Part shown: positions 28,377-37,459 of the stretch, piece by piece
Numbering within the stretch: the stretch's first letter is position 1
How the letters are laid out: every line of letters starts with the position of its first letter
Assembly: GCF_023554105.1 (NCBI RefSeq)
Contig: NZ_JAMJWE010000001.1
Location: 186,001 to 250,000, forward strand
Length of the DNA stretch: 64,000 nt
Direction of reading: 5' to 3'
Origin: Brucella sp. 21LCYQ03
Lineage (GTDB): Bacteria; Pseudomonadota; Alphaproteobacteria; Rhizobiales; Rhizobiaceae
Notes under the pieces: generated by a model
What the model saw: only the letters and a program-made list of their open reading frames with translations
Databases searched by the model: none
What the model was told of the DNA's origin: nothing
Translations under genes and position numbers: made by a program

Positions 28377-28850
28377 ATGGAAAAGTTCCCGATGACCCCT
28401 AGCGGTTTTGAAAACCTCAAGGAAGAACTGCGCACGCGTCAGCAAGTTGAACGGCCAAATATTATTGAGGCAATTGCTGAAGCACGTGCGCATGGCGATC
28501 TTTCCGAAAATGCGGAATATCACGCAGCGAAAGAAGCGCAGAGCCTCAATGAAGGCCGCATCAACGAGCTGGAAGATCTCGTTGGTCGCGCCGAAGTTAT
28601 CGATGTCACCAAGCTTTCCGGCGACAAAATCAAGTTTGGCGCCACCGTTACGCTGATCGACGAAGATAGCGAAGAAGAAAAAGTCTATCAGATCGTTGGC
28701 GATCAGGAAGCCAATGTGAAGCAAGGCCGTATTTCGATCTCTTCGCCAATCGCGCGCGCACTGATCGGCAAAGGCGAAGGCGACACGATTGAAGTCAATG
28801 CACCGGGCGGTTCGCGTTCTTACGAGATCATCGGCTTCAAGTTTATCTGA
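28377..28850 (+). CDS. greA: Transcription elongation factor GreA
   Basis: A 157-residue factor that stimulates RNA polymerase to cleave backtracked RNA. The N-terminal coiled coil (about 10-75) has [20 protein letters not shown] with the acidic tip residues, and the C-terminal globular FKBP-like domain ends SRSYEIIGF. The start MEKFPMTP at 28377 matches homologues; an in-frame ATG at 28356 is not favoured. The stop codon TGA overlaps the ATG of the glycosyltransferase gene by one base, an arrangement also recalled for greA-lpsB in rhizobia. Confidence 0.95.
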   Translation: MEKFPMTPSGFENLKEELRTRQQVERPNIIEAIAEARAHGDLSENAEYHAAKEAQSLNEGRINELEDLVGRAEVIDVTKLSGDKIKFGATVTLIDEDSEEEKVYQIVGDQEANVKQGRISISSPIARALIGKGEGDTIEVNAPGGSRSYEIIGFKFI

Positions 28851-29908
28851 TGTCTGATGTGACGGTTCCTGTCGATGAGGTTGAGGTTATAGCGCCGAAT
28901 TTCAAGCGCCGCCTTTCTGGTGTAACTTCAACCATCGTGCAGCTCATCCCTTTGCAACGCGCAAAGGGATTGGGCATTGCCACAATGGGACCGGGACTGC
29001 CTGAGAGCCTTCCGCATCTTGGCTGGTCGGCTCTTTTCTCCTTCTGGAAAAAGCCCGCAAAGCGACGCTTTCGCATTTGGCATGCACGCCGCAACATTGA
29101 AATGCTGGCAGGCATTGTCATGCGTGATGTCTTGCGCATGAATTTACGGCTGGTGTTCACCTCCGCTGCACAGCGTCATCATAAACCCTTTACGAAATGG
29201 CTGATCCGTCGAATGAATGCGGTGATTGCGACCAGTGGCCGCTCGGGAAGCTTTCTTGAAGTGCCGCATGACGTGATTATGCATGGCGTTGATCTAGAAC
29301 GCTTTCATCCGCCGGTCGGTGAGGATGATCAGTTCAGTGCATCAGGCTTGCCGGGCAAATATGCTATCGGTTGTTTTGGACGTGTGCGTCATTCCAAAGG
29401 CACAGACCTGTTTGTCGATGCGATGATCGCGCTTTTGCCGAAATATCCGGACTGGACAGCGATCATAACCGGCCGCACGACGTCTGAGCATCAGGCTTTT
29501 GAAGATGATCTTAAAGCGCGCATTGCGGCGGCTGGCCTACAAGATCGTATTCGTATTCTGGGCGAAGTGCCGGATGTGCGTATCTGGTATCGGCGCTTGA
29601 CGCTTTATGTTGCCCCGTCACGCAATGAAGGCTTTGGCTTGACGCCGCTTGAGGCCATGGCTTCAAAAACCGCTGTCGTTGCAAGTGATGCTGGCGCTTA
29701 TGCGGAAATGATCGTTGAAGGCACGGGTAGTTTTGTTGCAGCCGGTGACGGCAACGCTTTGCGTGATGCAATTGAGTCTTATCTGGCAGATCCGGCAATG
29801 GCTGAGCGTCATGGTGAAACCGCGCTAACATATGTGCGCGAAGCGTTTCCGCTCGAAAAAGAAGCCGCTGCAATCAGCGCGGTCTATGAGCGCGTATTTA
29901 ACAGCTGA
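28850..29908 (+). CDS. wadC: LPS core mannosyltransferase, GT4 family (WadC/LpsB type)
   Basis: A 352-residue GT-B glycosyltransferase of family 4. The N-terminal Rossmann domain lacks a long GG-rich loop; the C-terminal nucleotide-sugar-binding domain has CFGRVRHSKGTDLFVDAM and the EX7E motif in NEGFGLTPLEAMA. Position directly after greA, and followed by lrp, trkH, trxB and vtlR, matches Brucella wadC (LPS core lateral branch) and Sinorhizobium lpsB. It should act at the cytoplasmic face of the inner membrane, adding mannose to the LPS core. Its ATG overlaps the greA stop (TGATG). Exact acceptor inferred from the orthologues. Confidence 0.85.
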   Translation: MSDVTVPVDEVEVIAPNFKRRLSGVTSTIVQLIPLQRAKGLGIATMGPGLPESLPHLGWSALFSFWKKPAKRRFRIWHARRNIEMLAGIVMRDVLRMNLRLVFTSAAQRHHKPFTKWLIRRMNAVIATSGRSGSFLEVPHDVIMHGVDLERFHPPVGEDDQFSASGLPGKYAIGCFGRVRHSKGTDLFVDAMIALLPKYPDWTAIITGRTTSEHQAFEDDLKARIAAAGLQDRIRILGEVPDVRIWYRRLTLYVAPSRNEGFGLTPLEAMASKTAVVASDAGAYAEMIVEGTGSFVAAGDGNALRDAIESYLADPAMAERHGETALTYVREAFPLEKEAAAISAVYERVFNS

Positions 29909-29922
29909 GTTTTTGTCCAAAT

Positions 29923-29956
29923 AAAAAAGCGACTGCGCAGGACGCAATCGCTTTTT
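29923..29956. terminator. Bidirectional terminator wadC / lrp
   Basis: AAAAAAGCGACTGCG pairs with CGCATCGCTTTTT-like right arm (one bulge) around CAGGA; A-run and T-run suit both convergent genes. Confidence 0.85.
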
Positions 29957-29973
29957 CTTGGAATTTTATCTGA

Positions 29974-30444
29974 TCAGAGAATCATCAGAGGTTCGTCCTT
30001 AACCGGACGAATGGTCAGTGCTGTGCGGACCGAATCCACATTGGGCGCTGCTGTCAGCTCTTCGATGACGAAGGTCTGGAACGTGTTGAGGTCGCGCGCA
30101 ACGCAATGCAGCAGGAAGTCAGATTCGCCTGAAACCATCCATGCGCGGCGTACCAGCGGCCACTGCTTTGTTTTCTCGGCAAAAGCCTTCAAATCGGCGT
30201 CTGCCTGGCGATGCAAACCAACGGAACAGAAAGCCACCAGATCCTGTCCGAGTGCATTGCCGTTCAGGATGGCGCGATAGCCGCGAATAACGCCGCTTTC
30301 CTCAAGTTTGCGCACGCGACGCAAGCAAGGAGGGGCGGAAATTCCGACCCGTTCGGCGAGTTCGACATTGGTGATGCGCCCGTCATTCTGGAGCTCCCGA
30401 AGGATTTTCCAATCGATGTCGTCCAGATCAGCCTTAATAGGCAT
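29974..30444 (-). CDS. lrp: Lrp/AsnC-family regulator
   Basis: A 156-residue feast/famine regulator. The N-terminal winged helix has LDDIDWKILRELQNDGRITN and VELAERVGISAPPCLRRVRK; the C-terminal RAM domain (about 75-150) forms the ligand-binding octamer core with VSGESDFLLHCVARDL. The family senses amino acids such as leucine and controls amino-acid metabolism genes. It is convergent with wadC and lies 123 bases upstream in position of trkH on the same strand. In rhizobia lrp is linked to the lps cluster and trxB, as here. Confidence 0.92.
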   Translation of the reverse strand: MPIKADLDDIDWKILRELQNDGRITNVELAERVGISAPPCLRRVRKLEESGVIRGYRAILNGNALGQDLVAFCSVGLHRQADADLKAFAEKTKQWPLVRRAWMVSGESDFLLHCVARDLNTFQTFVIEELTAAPNVDSVRTALTIRPVKDEPLMIL

Positions 30445-30567
30445 ATAAAACTCCGCGCAAGGAAATTTCAGTCAATTGTAATTTTAAAACACTCAGCGCC
30501 ATTATAGCGCAATACTATCTTGCTCATACCAAAAGAAGCGAGTGGATGTAAACCGCTTAAAGCGTTG

Positions 30568-32106
30568 TTAGCGCATCCAGAAAGTGCGTGTGAACAGGAT
30601 AAAGATTGTGATGAGTTCGAGACGGCCAACCAGCATCAGAAATGAAAGCACCCAGAGTGCTGGATCATGGATGGTGGAGAAGTTGCCGACCGGACCGATG
30701 ACATCGCCAAATCCCGGTCCAACATTGGACAGAGCCGTCAGTGCCCCCGTGAAAGCCGAGACGAAATCGAGGCCGAGAGAAGCCAGCAGAACTGCGCCGA
30801 TAACCAGCGATGCAATGTAGAGAAACAGATAGAGCAGGACGTTTTGCGCGATCTCGCCTGACACTTCAGAAGAGCCGTACCGGATTTTGATGACCGCGTG
30901 CGGCATCACAAGGCGCGCAAGATTAGCGCGTGTCAGGCTCCACAGGATGATCAAACGGTTCATTTTGATGCCGCCGGAGGTTGAACCCGCACAGCCTCCA
31001 AGGAAACAGGCGAGAAAGAAGATGCCGATGGCTGGTGGTCCCCACAGCGAATAATCTTCTGTGGTGAAGCCGGTCGTCGTGATGACCGAGACAAAATGGA
31101 ACGATGCAGCAATCAGCGCGTCGCCAAACGGAATATGGGTGCCAAGCCGCAGGACGATTGCAAGAATGAAGCTGAAACCAATCACGATGGTGAAAAAGAG
31201 CTTTACCTGCGGGTCTTTTAAAAGCTCCGTTCGTCGGGGCATGAAAGCTTTGATATAGAGAATGAAAGGCAGGGCGGACAGCACCATGAAGACGGTCGAA
31301 ACCACCAGCAGCATCCGATTGCCTTCGTAATAAGCAAACGAGTTGTCGTGGGTGGAGAAGCCCGCCGTTGCTACCGTTGCCAGACCATGATTGACGGCAT
31401 CGAAGATGCTCATGCCAACTGCAAAATAAGCAATCATGCAGGCAGCTGTCAGGCTGAGATAGGCGATGATGATGCCAAGCGCGATCTGGTTCATGCGCGG
31501 CAAAATCTTTTCAGACTTGTCTGAGTTTTCCATATGGAAAAGCGCCAAGCCGCCCGCGCGCAGCGAGGGCAGCATCAAAAGCGCCAAGCCGATGAAGCCG
31601 ACACCCCCGATCCAGCATAAAAGCGAACGCCACAGCAGAATGCCGCGCTGCATGTCATCAAGGCCGGTCAGAGCGGTCGCACCCGTCGAAGTGACGCCTG
31701 ACATCGCTTCAAAAAATGCCGTCGCATAGCTGATTGGCAGATGTGAGAAATAAAGTGGTATCGAGCCGAGAAAGCTCGCTGTCAGCCACAAAGACGCCGT
31801 CAGCAGAAAGCCAAGACGTGGGGTGAAGCGCGTATTCTGGTTTTGTGTGGCGAGCAGAATCAGTAGCGATAATGCGCCGGTTGCCGCAGCCGATCGGATA
31901 AAGATCAGCCAATCGTCACTGCCGTCGCGCAGGTCGATAGCCGCAGGCAGCAGCATTGCAACAGCCATAACAAGGCCGAAACGCGCACAGATATTGGCGA
32001 CTGTCTTATAAATGGCGGTCGGCTCCAGCGTTTTTTGAAAGCGCCCAGCGTCTTTTATAAACGCAATGTATTCTGTGTCTTTAACGCGGGAATTTGCCCT
32101 CTGCAA
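30568..32106 (-). CDS. trkH: TrkH/Ktr-type potassium uptake channel subunit
   Basis: A 512-residue potassium-translocating membrane subunit that works with the NAD-binding TrkA. Four filter-like P-loops are visible: GVTSTGATALTGL, ATVATAGFST, VITTTGFTTED and LSNVGPGFGD, each with the conserved Gly; the G-S-T-S-G-G loop CAGSTSGGIKM is intact. The start is uncertain: no ATG exists before Met 47, and TTG at 32106 has AGGTGCA just upstream. This gives about 25 residues more than typical TrkH. trkA is not in the window. Confidence 0.92.
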   Translation of the reverse strand: MQRANSRVKDTEYIAFIKDAGRFQKTLEPTAIYKTVANICARFGLVMAVAMLLPAAIDLRDGSDDWLIFIRSAAATGALSLLILLATQNQNTRFTPRLGFLLTASLWLTASFLGSIPLYFSHLPISYATAFFEAMSGVTSTGATALTGLDDMQRGILLWRSLLCWIGGVGFIGLALLMLPSLRAGGLALFHMENSDKSEKILPRMNQIALGIIIAYLSLTAACMIAYFAVGMSIFDAVNHGLATVATAGFSTHDNSFAYYEGNRMLLVVSTVFMVLSALPFILYIKAFMPRRTELLKDPQVKLFFTIVIGFSFILAIVLRLGTHIPFGDALIAASFHFVSVITTTGFTTEDYSLWGPPAIGIFFLACFLGGCAGSTSGGIKMNRLIILWSLTRANLARLVMPHAVIKIRYGSSEVSGEIAQNVLLYLFLYIASLVIGAVLLASLGLDFVSAFTGALTALSNVGPGFGDVIGPVGNFSTIHDPALWVLSFLMLVGRLELITIFILFTRTFWMR

Positions 32107-32305
32107 TGCACCTGTGACTTATAGGTTTGCTGAAAGGTCACAAGCTGTGGGCGAAGGCCGACAAACGCCGCTCAAACCTTGCAAAGGCGGGTTTGTGAAC
32201 CTACCTTGTCAAACAATATCAGGATATTGGCAAAGCAGGGTGCAGGATCGTTTTTCTCACTTGCCGAAAATGGCCTGAAACGATTTTTGGACCGGAGATT
32301 TCCCT

Positions 32306-33280
32306 ATGTCACAGCGTCACGCGCCCGTTATCATCATCGGCTCAGGTCCGGCGGGTTATACCGCCGCAATCTATGCAGCGCGCGCGATGCTTAAACCGAT
32401 CATCATCACGGGTTTGCAGCAGGGCGGTCAGCTGATGATCACCACTGATGTTGAAAACTATCCGGGCTATGCGGAACCTGTTCAGGGTCCATGGATGATG
32501 GAGCAGATGGCGACGCAGGCTGAGAAAGTCGGTGCCGAAATTCTTTATGACATCATCACTGAAGTTGACACTCAATCGCGTCCCTTCCGCCTGATCGGCG
32601 ATGGCGGCACGGTTTATACCTGTGATGCTCTGATTATCGCAACTGGTGCACAGGCCAAGTGGCTTGGCCTGGAAAGCGAACAGACCTTTATGGGCGGCGG
32701 CGTTTCAGCTTGTGCCACCTGTGACGGCTTCTTCTATCGCGGCAAGGATGTTGTGGTTGTTGGCGGCGGCAATACGGCTGTCGAAGAAGCGCTTTATCTC
32801 TCGCATATCGCAAAGAGCGTGACTGTTGTTCATCGCCGCGAAGGCTTCCGCGCTGAAAAGATCATGCAGGACCGTCTGCTGTCGCGCGACAACGTTAAGG
32901 TCGTTTGGAACAGCGTGATCGATGAAATCGTCGGCACCGAAGCCAAGCCGCCAGTGGGCGCGACCGTGACTGGCGTGCGTCTTAAGAATATTGTCACGGG
33001 CGAAACGCATGTTCACGACGCGCATGGTGTTTTCATCGCTATCGGCCATGCTCCTGCCGTTTCTTTGTTCGAAGGTAAGCTCAAGCAGAAGCCAAACGGC
33101 TATCTTTGGACTGCGCCTGATTCGACGGCGACGGATGTTCCGGGCATTTTTGCTGCTGGTGACGTCACCGATGATATTTACCGGCAGGCAGTGACTGCCG
33201 CTGGTATGGGCTGCATGGCGGCGCTTGAATCCGAGCGCTATCTGGCTGCACAGGAACCGCTGCACGAAGCTGCGGAGTAA
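32306..33280 (+). CDS. trxB: Thioredoxin-disulfide reductase
   Basis: A 324-residue NADPH-dependent flavoenzyme that reduces thioredoxin. FAD motif IIGSGPAGYTAA at about 10, redox pair C136-A-T-C139 in SACATCDGF, NADPH motif VVVGGGNTAVEEALYL, and C-terminal GIFAAGDVTDDIYRQAVTAA (quoted as one block of twenty) are all present. Start at 32306 has GGAG nine bases upstream. vtlR follows after 15 bases, so the two likely form an operon. Confidence 0.97.
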   Translation: MSQRHAPVIIIGSGPAGYTAAIYAARAMLKPIIITGLQQGGQLMITTDVENYPGYAEPVQGPWMMEQMATQAEKVGAEILYDIITEVDTQSRPFRLIGDGGTVYTCDALIIATGAQAKWLGLESEQTFMGGGVSACATCDGFFYRGKDVVVVGGGNTAVEEALYLSHIAKSVTVVHRREGFRAEKIMQDRLLSRDNVKVVWNSVIDEIVGTEAKPPVGATVTGVRLKNIVTGETHVHDAHGVFIAIGHAPAVSLFEGKLKQKPNGYLWTAPDSTATDVPGIFAAGDVTDDIYRQAVTAAGMGCMAALESERYLAAQEPLHEAAE

Positions 33281-33295
33281 TGAGAGGGGGAGAAG

Positions 33296-34201
33296 GTGGT
33301 CGCACCACTCGACTGGGATAAACTGCGCATATTTCATGCCGCCGCAGAAGCGGGGTCGTTTACCCATGCCGCACAGACTCTGCATCTGTCGCAGTCAGCT
33401 ATTTCGCGCCAGGTTAGTGCGTTGGAACAGGATGTGGGAGTTCCCTTGTTCCATCGCCATGCACGTGGCCTTATTCTGACGGAACAGGGCGAAACGCTCT
33501 ATCGCACAGCGCATGATGTGCTGATGAAGCTCGAAAATGTGCGTTCCAAGCTTGCAGAGAGCAAGGAAAAGCCGACGGGTCGCCTGCGTGTGACCACAAC
33601 GGTTGGTCTTGGCTCTGGCTGGCTGATTGAGCGCATTCAGGAGTTCGTTGAGCTTTATCCGGATATTCAGTTGCAGCTTATCCTCGACAATGAGGAACTG
33701 GATCTGACCATGCGTCATGCGGATTGCGCAATTCGTTTGCGCCAGCCGCAGCAGCCGGACCTGATCCAGCGTCGTCTGTTCACCGTGCATATGCACGTCT
33801 ACGCATCGGCGGGATATGTTTCCAAGCATGGAAAGCTCAATTCTATTGACGAAATTGACCAGCATCGCGTGGTGACGTTTGGTGAGCCTGCGCCAAGCTA
33901 TCTGACAGGGTTGAACTGGTTGGAAGTCGCAGGTCGCACAGATGGAAGCTCACGTATTCCTGTCTTGCAGGTCAATAATCTTCTGTCGGTGCGTCGTGCT
34001 GTGCAGCGCGGCGTCGGCATGGCGGTTCTGCCTGATTACATGGCCGACAAGGAATCCGGTCTGGTGCAGTTGTTGCCTGATCTTGAGGAAATTCCGTCCT
34101 TCGATACGTTCTTCTGTTACCCGGAAGCGTTGAAGAATTCGGCCAAGCTTCATGCTTTCCGTGACTTCCTGTTTTCAAAGGCGCGTAACTGGACCTATTG
34201 A
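33296..34201 (+). CDS. vtlR: LysR-family regulator VtlR/LsrB
   Basis: A 301-residue LysR regulator. N-terminal helix-turn-helix: DWDKLRIFHAAAEAGSFTH, then LHLSQSAISRQVSALEQDVG (about 30-50); the effector domain spans about 95-295. The sequence and its place directly after trxB match Brucella VtlR and Sinorhizobium/Agrobacterium LsrB. In Brucella abortus VtlR is needed for virulence and activates the sRNA AbcR2 as well as small DUF1127-type genes; LsrB links to oxidative stress and LPS. GTG start at 33296 with a strong GAGAGGGGG ribosome site. It is followed by a terminator, then by the sRNA gene it probably controls. Confidence 0.9.
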   Translation: MVAPLDWDKLRIFHAAAEAGSFTHAAQTLHLSQSAISRQVSALEQDVGVPLFHRHARGLILTEQGETLYRTAHDVLMKLENVRSKLAESKEKPTGRLRVTTTVGLGSGWLIERIQEFVELYPDIQLQLILDNEELDLTMRHADCAIRLRQPQQPDLIQRRLFTVHMHVYASAGYVSKHGKLNSIDEIDQHRVVTFGEPAPSYLTGLNWLEVAGRTDGSSRIPVLQVNNLLSVRRAVQRGVGMAVLPDYMADKESGLVQLLPDLEEIPSFDTFFCYPEALKNSAKLHAFRDFLFSKARNWTY

Positions 34202-34219
34202 TCTGTCCTGATGGTTTTT

Positions 34220-34253
34220 AAAAGGTCGCGTAGGTTTCTTACGCGGCTTTTTT
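34220..34253 (+). terminator. Terminator of trxB-vtlR
   Basis: AAAAGGTCGCGTA pairs with TACGCGGCTTTT around GGTTTCT, followed by T. Confidence 0.85.
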
Positions 34254-34401
34254 GTTTCTTAAAGAAAGTGATTTGCTGTTTTTCGCGGCATATCGAAGCT
34301 GTTGATGCCTTATGTTTAGGCGATCTATTTTGAAGTTTTATGGAATGCTAGTATTTTGGTTAACAGGTAAGATATTGAAAATATTAATTTTTTTTAGAAA
34401 T

Positions 34402-34430
34402 GACAGCTATGCAAGAATTGCATAGCTGTC
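34402..34430. promoter_or_regulatory. Perfect palindrome with T-N11-A: candidate VtlR operator
   Basis: A 13-bp perfect inverted repeat GACAGCTATGCAA-gaa-TTGCATAGCTGTC. Its core TGCAAGAATTGCA is a LysR T-N11-A box (T at 34410, A at 34422). The centre is about 67 bases before the predicted start of the AbcR sRNA, the usual place for a LysR activation site. The regulator gene vtlR lies just upstream. Binding is inferred. Confidence 0.7.
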
Positions 34431-34446
34431 TTGTGATAAAGTTGAG

Positions 34447-34477
34447 TTGCAAAAACAATAATCACAAGGCATATAAG
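34447..34477 (+). promoter_or_regulatory. Predicted promoter of the AbcR sRNA
   Basis: -35-like TTGCAA at 34447-34452 and -10-like CATATA (34470-34475, spacer 17) or TATAAG (34472-34477). Transcription would begin about 34482-34484. Confidence 0.55.
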
Positions 34478-34482
34478 AAACA

Positions 34483-34595
34483 TCTTAGCGCTGCGTTTCT
34501 CCTCCCATTTGCGCGCGCTGAGTGTTCCCCTCTGGAGGTTTGCCTCAATGGCACCTTCAAAACTCAAAGCCAGACACTTGTCTGGCTTTTTTTTT
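34483..34595 (+). ncRNA. abcR2: AbcR-family trans-acting small RNA (alpha-r15 family)
   Basis: About 113 nt in the vtlR-aspartate aminotransferase gap, the place where AbcR RNAs lie in rhizobia. It has the two C-rich unpaired anti-Shine-Dalgarno seeds typical of AbcR, CTCCCATTT (34502) and TTCCCCTCT (34525), then a small GCC-tcaat-GGC hairpin and a canonical terminator AGCCAGAC-actt-GTCTGGCT with eight T (34568-34595). AbcR RNAs bind Hfq and lower translation of ABC-transporter periplasmic proteins. Only one copy is present here; in some genera two lie in tandem. The 5' end is estimated from the promoter, and the 1/2 numbering from the vtlR linkage. Confidence 0.82.
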
Positions 34596-34639
34596 GGCTT
34601 TGTGCTGGGGCATATGCTTTTGCTAGAAATACAGATACG

Positions 34640-34662
34640 AAAAAGGGGCCTTTCGGCCCCTT
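34640..34662 (-). terminator. Terminator of the aspartate aminotransferase gene
   Basis: Minus strand: AAGGGGCC-gaaa-GGCCCCTT followed by T. It lies 22 bases after the stop codon. Confidence 0.9.
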
Positions 34663-34684
34663 CGTCATTCTATATCTCAGGAGT

Positions 34685-35911
<1,227 letters not shown>

Positions 35912-36137
35912 TCAGATAACCGGCACCGGGCGTGGTCCGGTCTTGCGGGCTTTCTATGTCGCATTGCCGCACGAATCGCAACAAAAGCTTTGCAGTTTCG
36001 CAACAAATTCCGCGGTCTCGCGCAATTGTGTTGCTTAAAAGTTCTGATCCATCAGCGATCCACGCATATTCGTTCAACTAAACTGATTGGACAGCTGGCA
36101 ACAGCATCGACATGTTATAGGGATACAGGAGAAGCAG

Positions 36138-36749
36138 ATGCTCACGATCTACTCACAGCCAGATTCTGGAAATTGTTATAAGCCACGGCTTTTGCTTGCG
36201 AAACTCGGCAAGCCATTTAAGCACATTGCGGTTTCCGCGCTTGATGGTTCGACCCGAACGCCGGAATATCTGGCCAAAAATCCAAACGGCAAGGTTCCGT
36301 TGCTCGAACTTGAAGACGGGCGCTTCATTGCCGAATCAAATGCAATTCTTCTCCATCTCGCAGAAGGCACAGCCTATCTGCCAAAAGATGCTTATGAGCG
36401 TGCGCTTGTCTATCAGTGGCTGTTCTTCGAGCAGTACAGCCATGAGCCTTATGTAGCTGTGCGTCGGGCTTTGATGGTTTATCCGGAGCGCGCACGTGAT
36501 GCGACGCCTGAACGGTTGGCATCAACGCTTGTTGGGGGCGACAAAGCGCTCAGTGTGATGGAAACGCAACTCAAGAAAACACCGTTTCTGGCAGGGGATA
36601 CGTTAAGCATCGCCGATATTGCACTCTATGCTTATACGCATGAGGCCCATCGGGGCGGCTTCAATATGGACCAGTATCCAGCTGTTCAGGCGTGGCTTGC
36701 GCGTGTGGCTGCCGATAAAGGCCATGTGCCAATGGATTGGCTGCCTTGA
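36138..36749 (+). CDS. Glutathione S-transferase family protein
   Basis: A 203-residue soluble GST. The N-terminal thioredoxin-like domain starts MLTIYSQPDSGNCYKPRLLL, with the glutathione-binding KVPLLELEDGRFIAESNAIL; the C-terminal helical domain has LAGDTLSIADIALYAYTH, the usual N-capping box. A Ser/Cys pair near residue 11-13 could be catalytic. The start at 36138 follows AGGAGAAGC, an excellent site. Substrate unknown; the closest guess is the beta-class-like detoxification type. Confidence 0.9.
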   Translation: MLTIYSQPDSGNCYKPRLLLAKLGKPFKHIAVSALDGSTRTPEYLAKNPNGKVPLLELEDGRFIAESNAILLHLAEGTAYLPKDAYERALVYQWLFFEQYSHEPYVAVRRALMVYPERARDATPERLASTLVGGDKALSVMETQLKKTPFLAGDTLSIADIALYAYTHEAHRGGFNMDQYPAVQAWLARVAADKGHVPMDWLP

Positions 36750-36761
36750 ATTTTGATAAAG

Positions 36762-36790
36762 AAAAAGGCGGGGTGTTACCCCGCCTTTTT
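36762..36790. terminator. Bidirectional terminator GST / csp
   Basis: Perfect AAAAAGGCGGGG-tgtta-CCCCGCCTTTTT between convergent genes. Confidence 0.95.
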
Positions 36791-36810
36791 CTTTGCTTTA
36801 TGGGCAAAAC

Positions 36811-37020
36811 TTATACTGCGACGAGGTTGTCTGCAGACGAACGGCCCGAACGACGGTCTTCAACGATTTCGAAAGAAATCTTCTGACCTTCGTCAAGCGT
36901 GGTCAGACCAGCGCGCTGAACAGCAGAGATGTGGACGAAAATGTCCGTGCTGCCCTGATCAGGCTGAATGAAGCCGAAGCCCTTGGTCGTGTTAAACCAC
37001 TTAACTGTTCCCGTAGCCAT
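36811..37020 (-). CDS. Cold-shock domain protein (CspA family), second copy
   Basis: A 69-residue cold-shock domain with intact RNP1 (KGFGFIQPD) and RNP2 (DIFVHISAV), starting [10 protein letters not shown]. The ribosome site AAAGGAATTTCCC precedes the ATG at 37020; the open frame upstream has no homology. It is about half identical to the copy at 18201. RNA-chaperone function is family knowledge; whether it is cold-inducible is unclear, since its leader lacks the obvious serial hairpins of the other copy. Confidence 0.93.
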   Translation of the reverse strand: MATGTVKWFNTTKGFGFIQPDQGSTDIFVHISAVQRAGLTTLDEGQKISFEIVEDRRSGRSSADNLVAV

Positions 37021-37459
37021 GGGAAATTCCTTTGTAACATTAGTAGTCGTTAGTCCGTATGCTTCGCACACGTCCCTGTGGATCGAATTTATGGACAGGA
37101 GATCGTCAGGAAGCACGGCAGGCCGGGCGGGTCGCAAAGTCACTTGACCGAAAAATCGATTGCCGAACTATATGCGACAAATTTGACCAGCACAAGACAG
37201 GCTTTGCACTCTCTAAAGGCCTATTTTCGTAATGCTTTTTCTCTTTTCCTCGGTTCTGCACGGAAAGGCTTTTGTGAGAAGAGTTGTGGTCACTCCATGT
37301 TTTTCAGAAGGTTTTTAAAGTGTCTCGCCCTATCTTCGCGTGAAAGTTACGTCTTATATGTACTCAAGACCGCGCGAGTTGTTGAAAACAACGGGATTCC
37401 GTCTGGTTTTGGTCACTATATTTCGTCAGTAATAGCGGCAACGTGAAATCGTACATGCG
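37021..37459. other. Divergent region csp / ABC transporter
   Basis: 439 bases with no supported gene. It should hold the promoters of both divergent genes and the csp leader. An open frame at 37078-37446 has no ribosome site, atypical composition for this genome and no recognisable motif. No strong inverted repeat was noted. Confidence 0.35.

Noticed and set aside
34568-34595. Treating the GTCTGGCT hairpin as a vtlR terminator only
   Set aside because: vtlR already has its own terminator at 34220-34253, with a promoter-like sequence between; the second hairpin fits the end of the sRNA.
37078-37446. 122-codon open frame between csp and the ABC transporter gene
   Set aside because: No ribosome site, atypical composition, no motif, and it overlaps the csp leader region.
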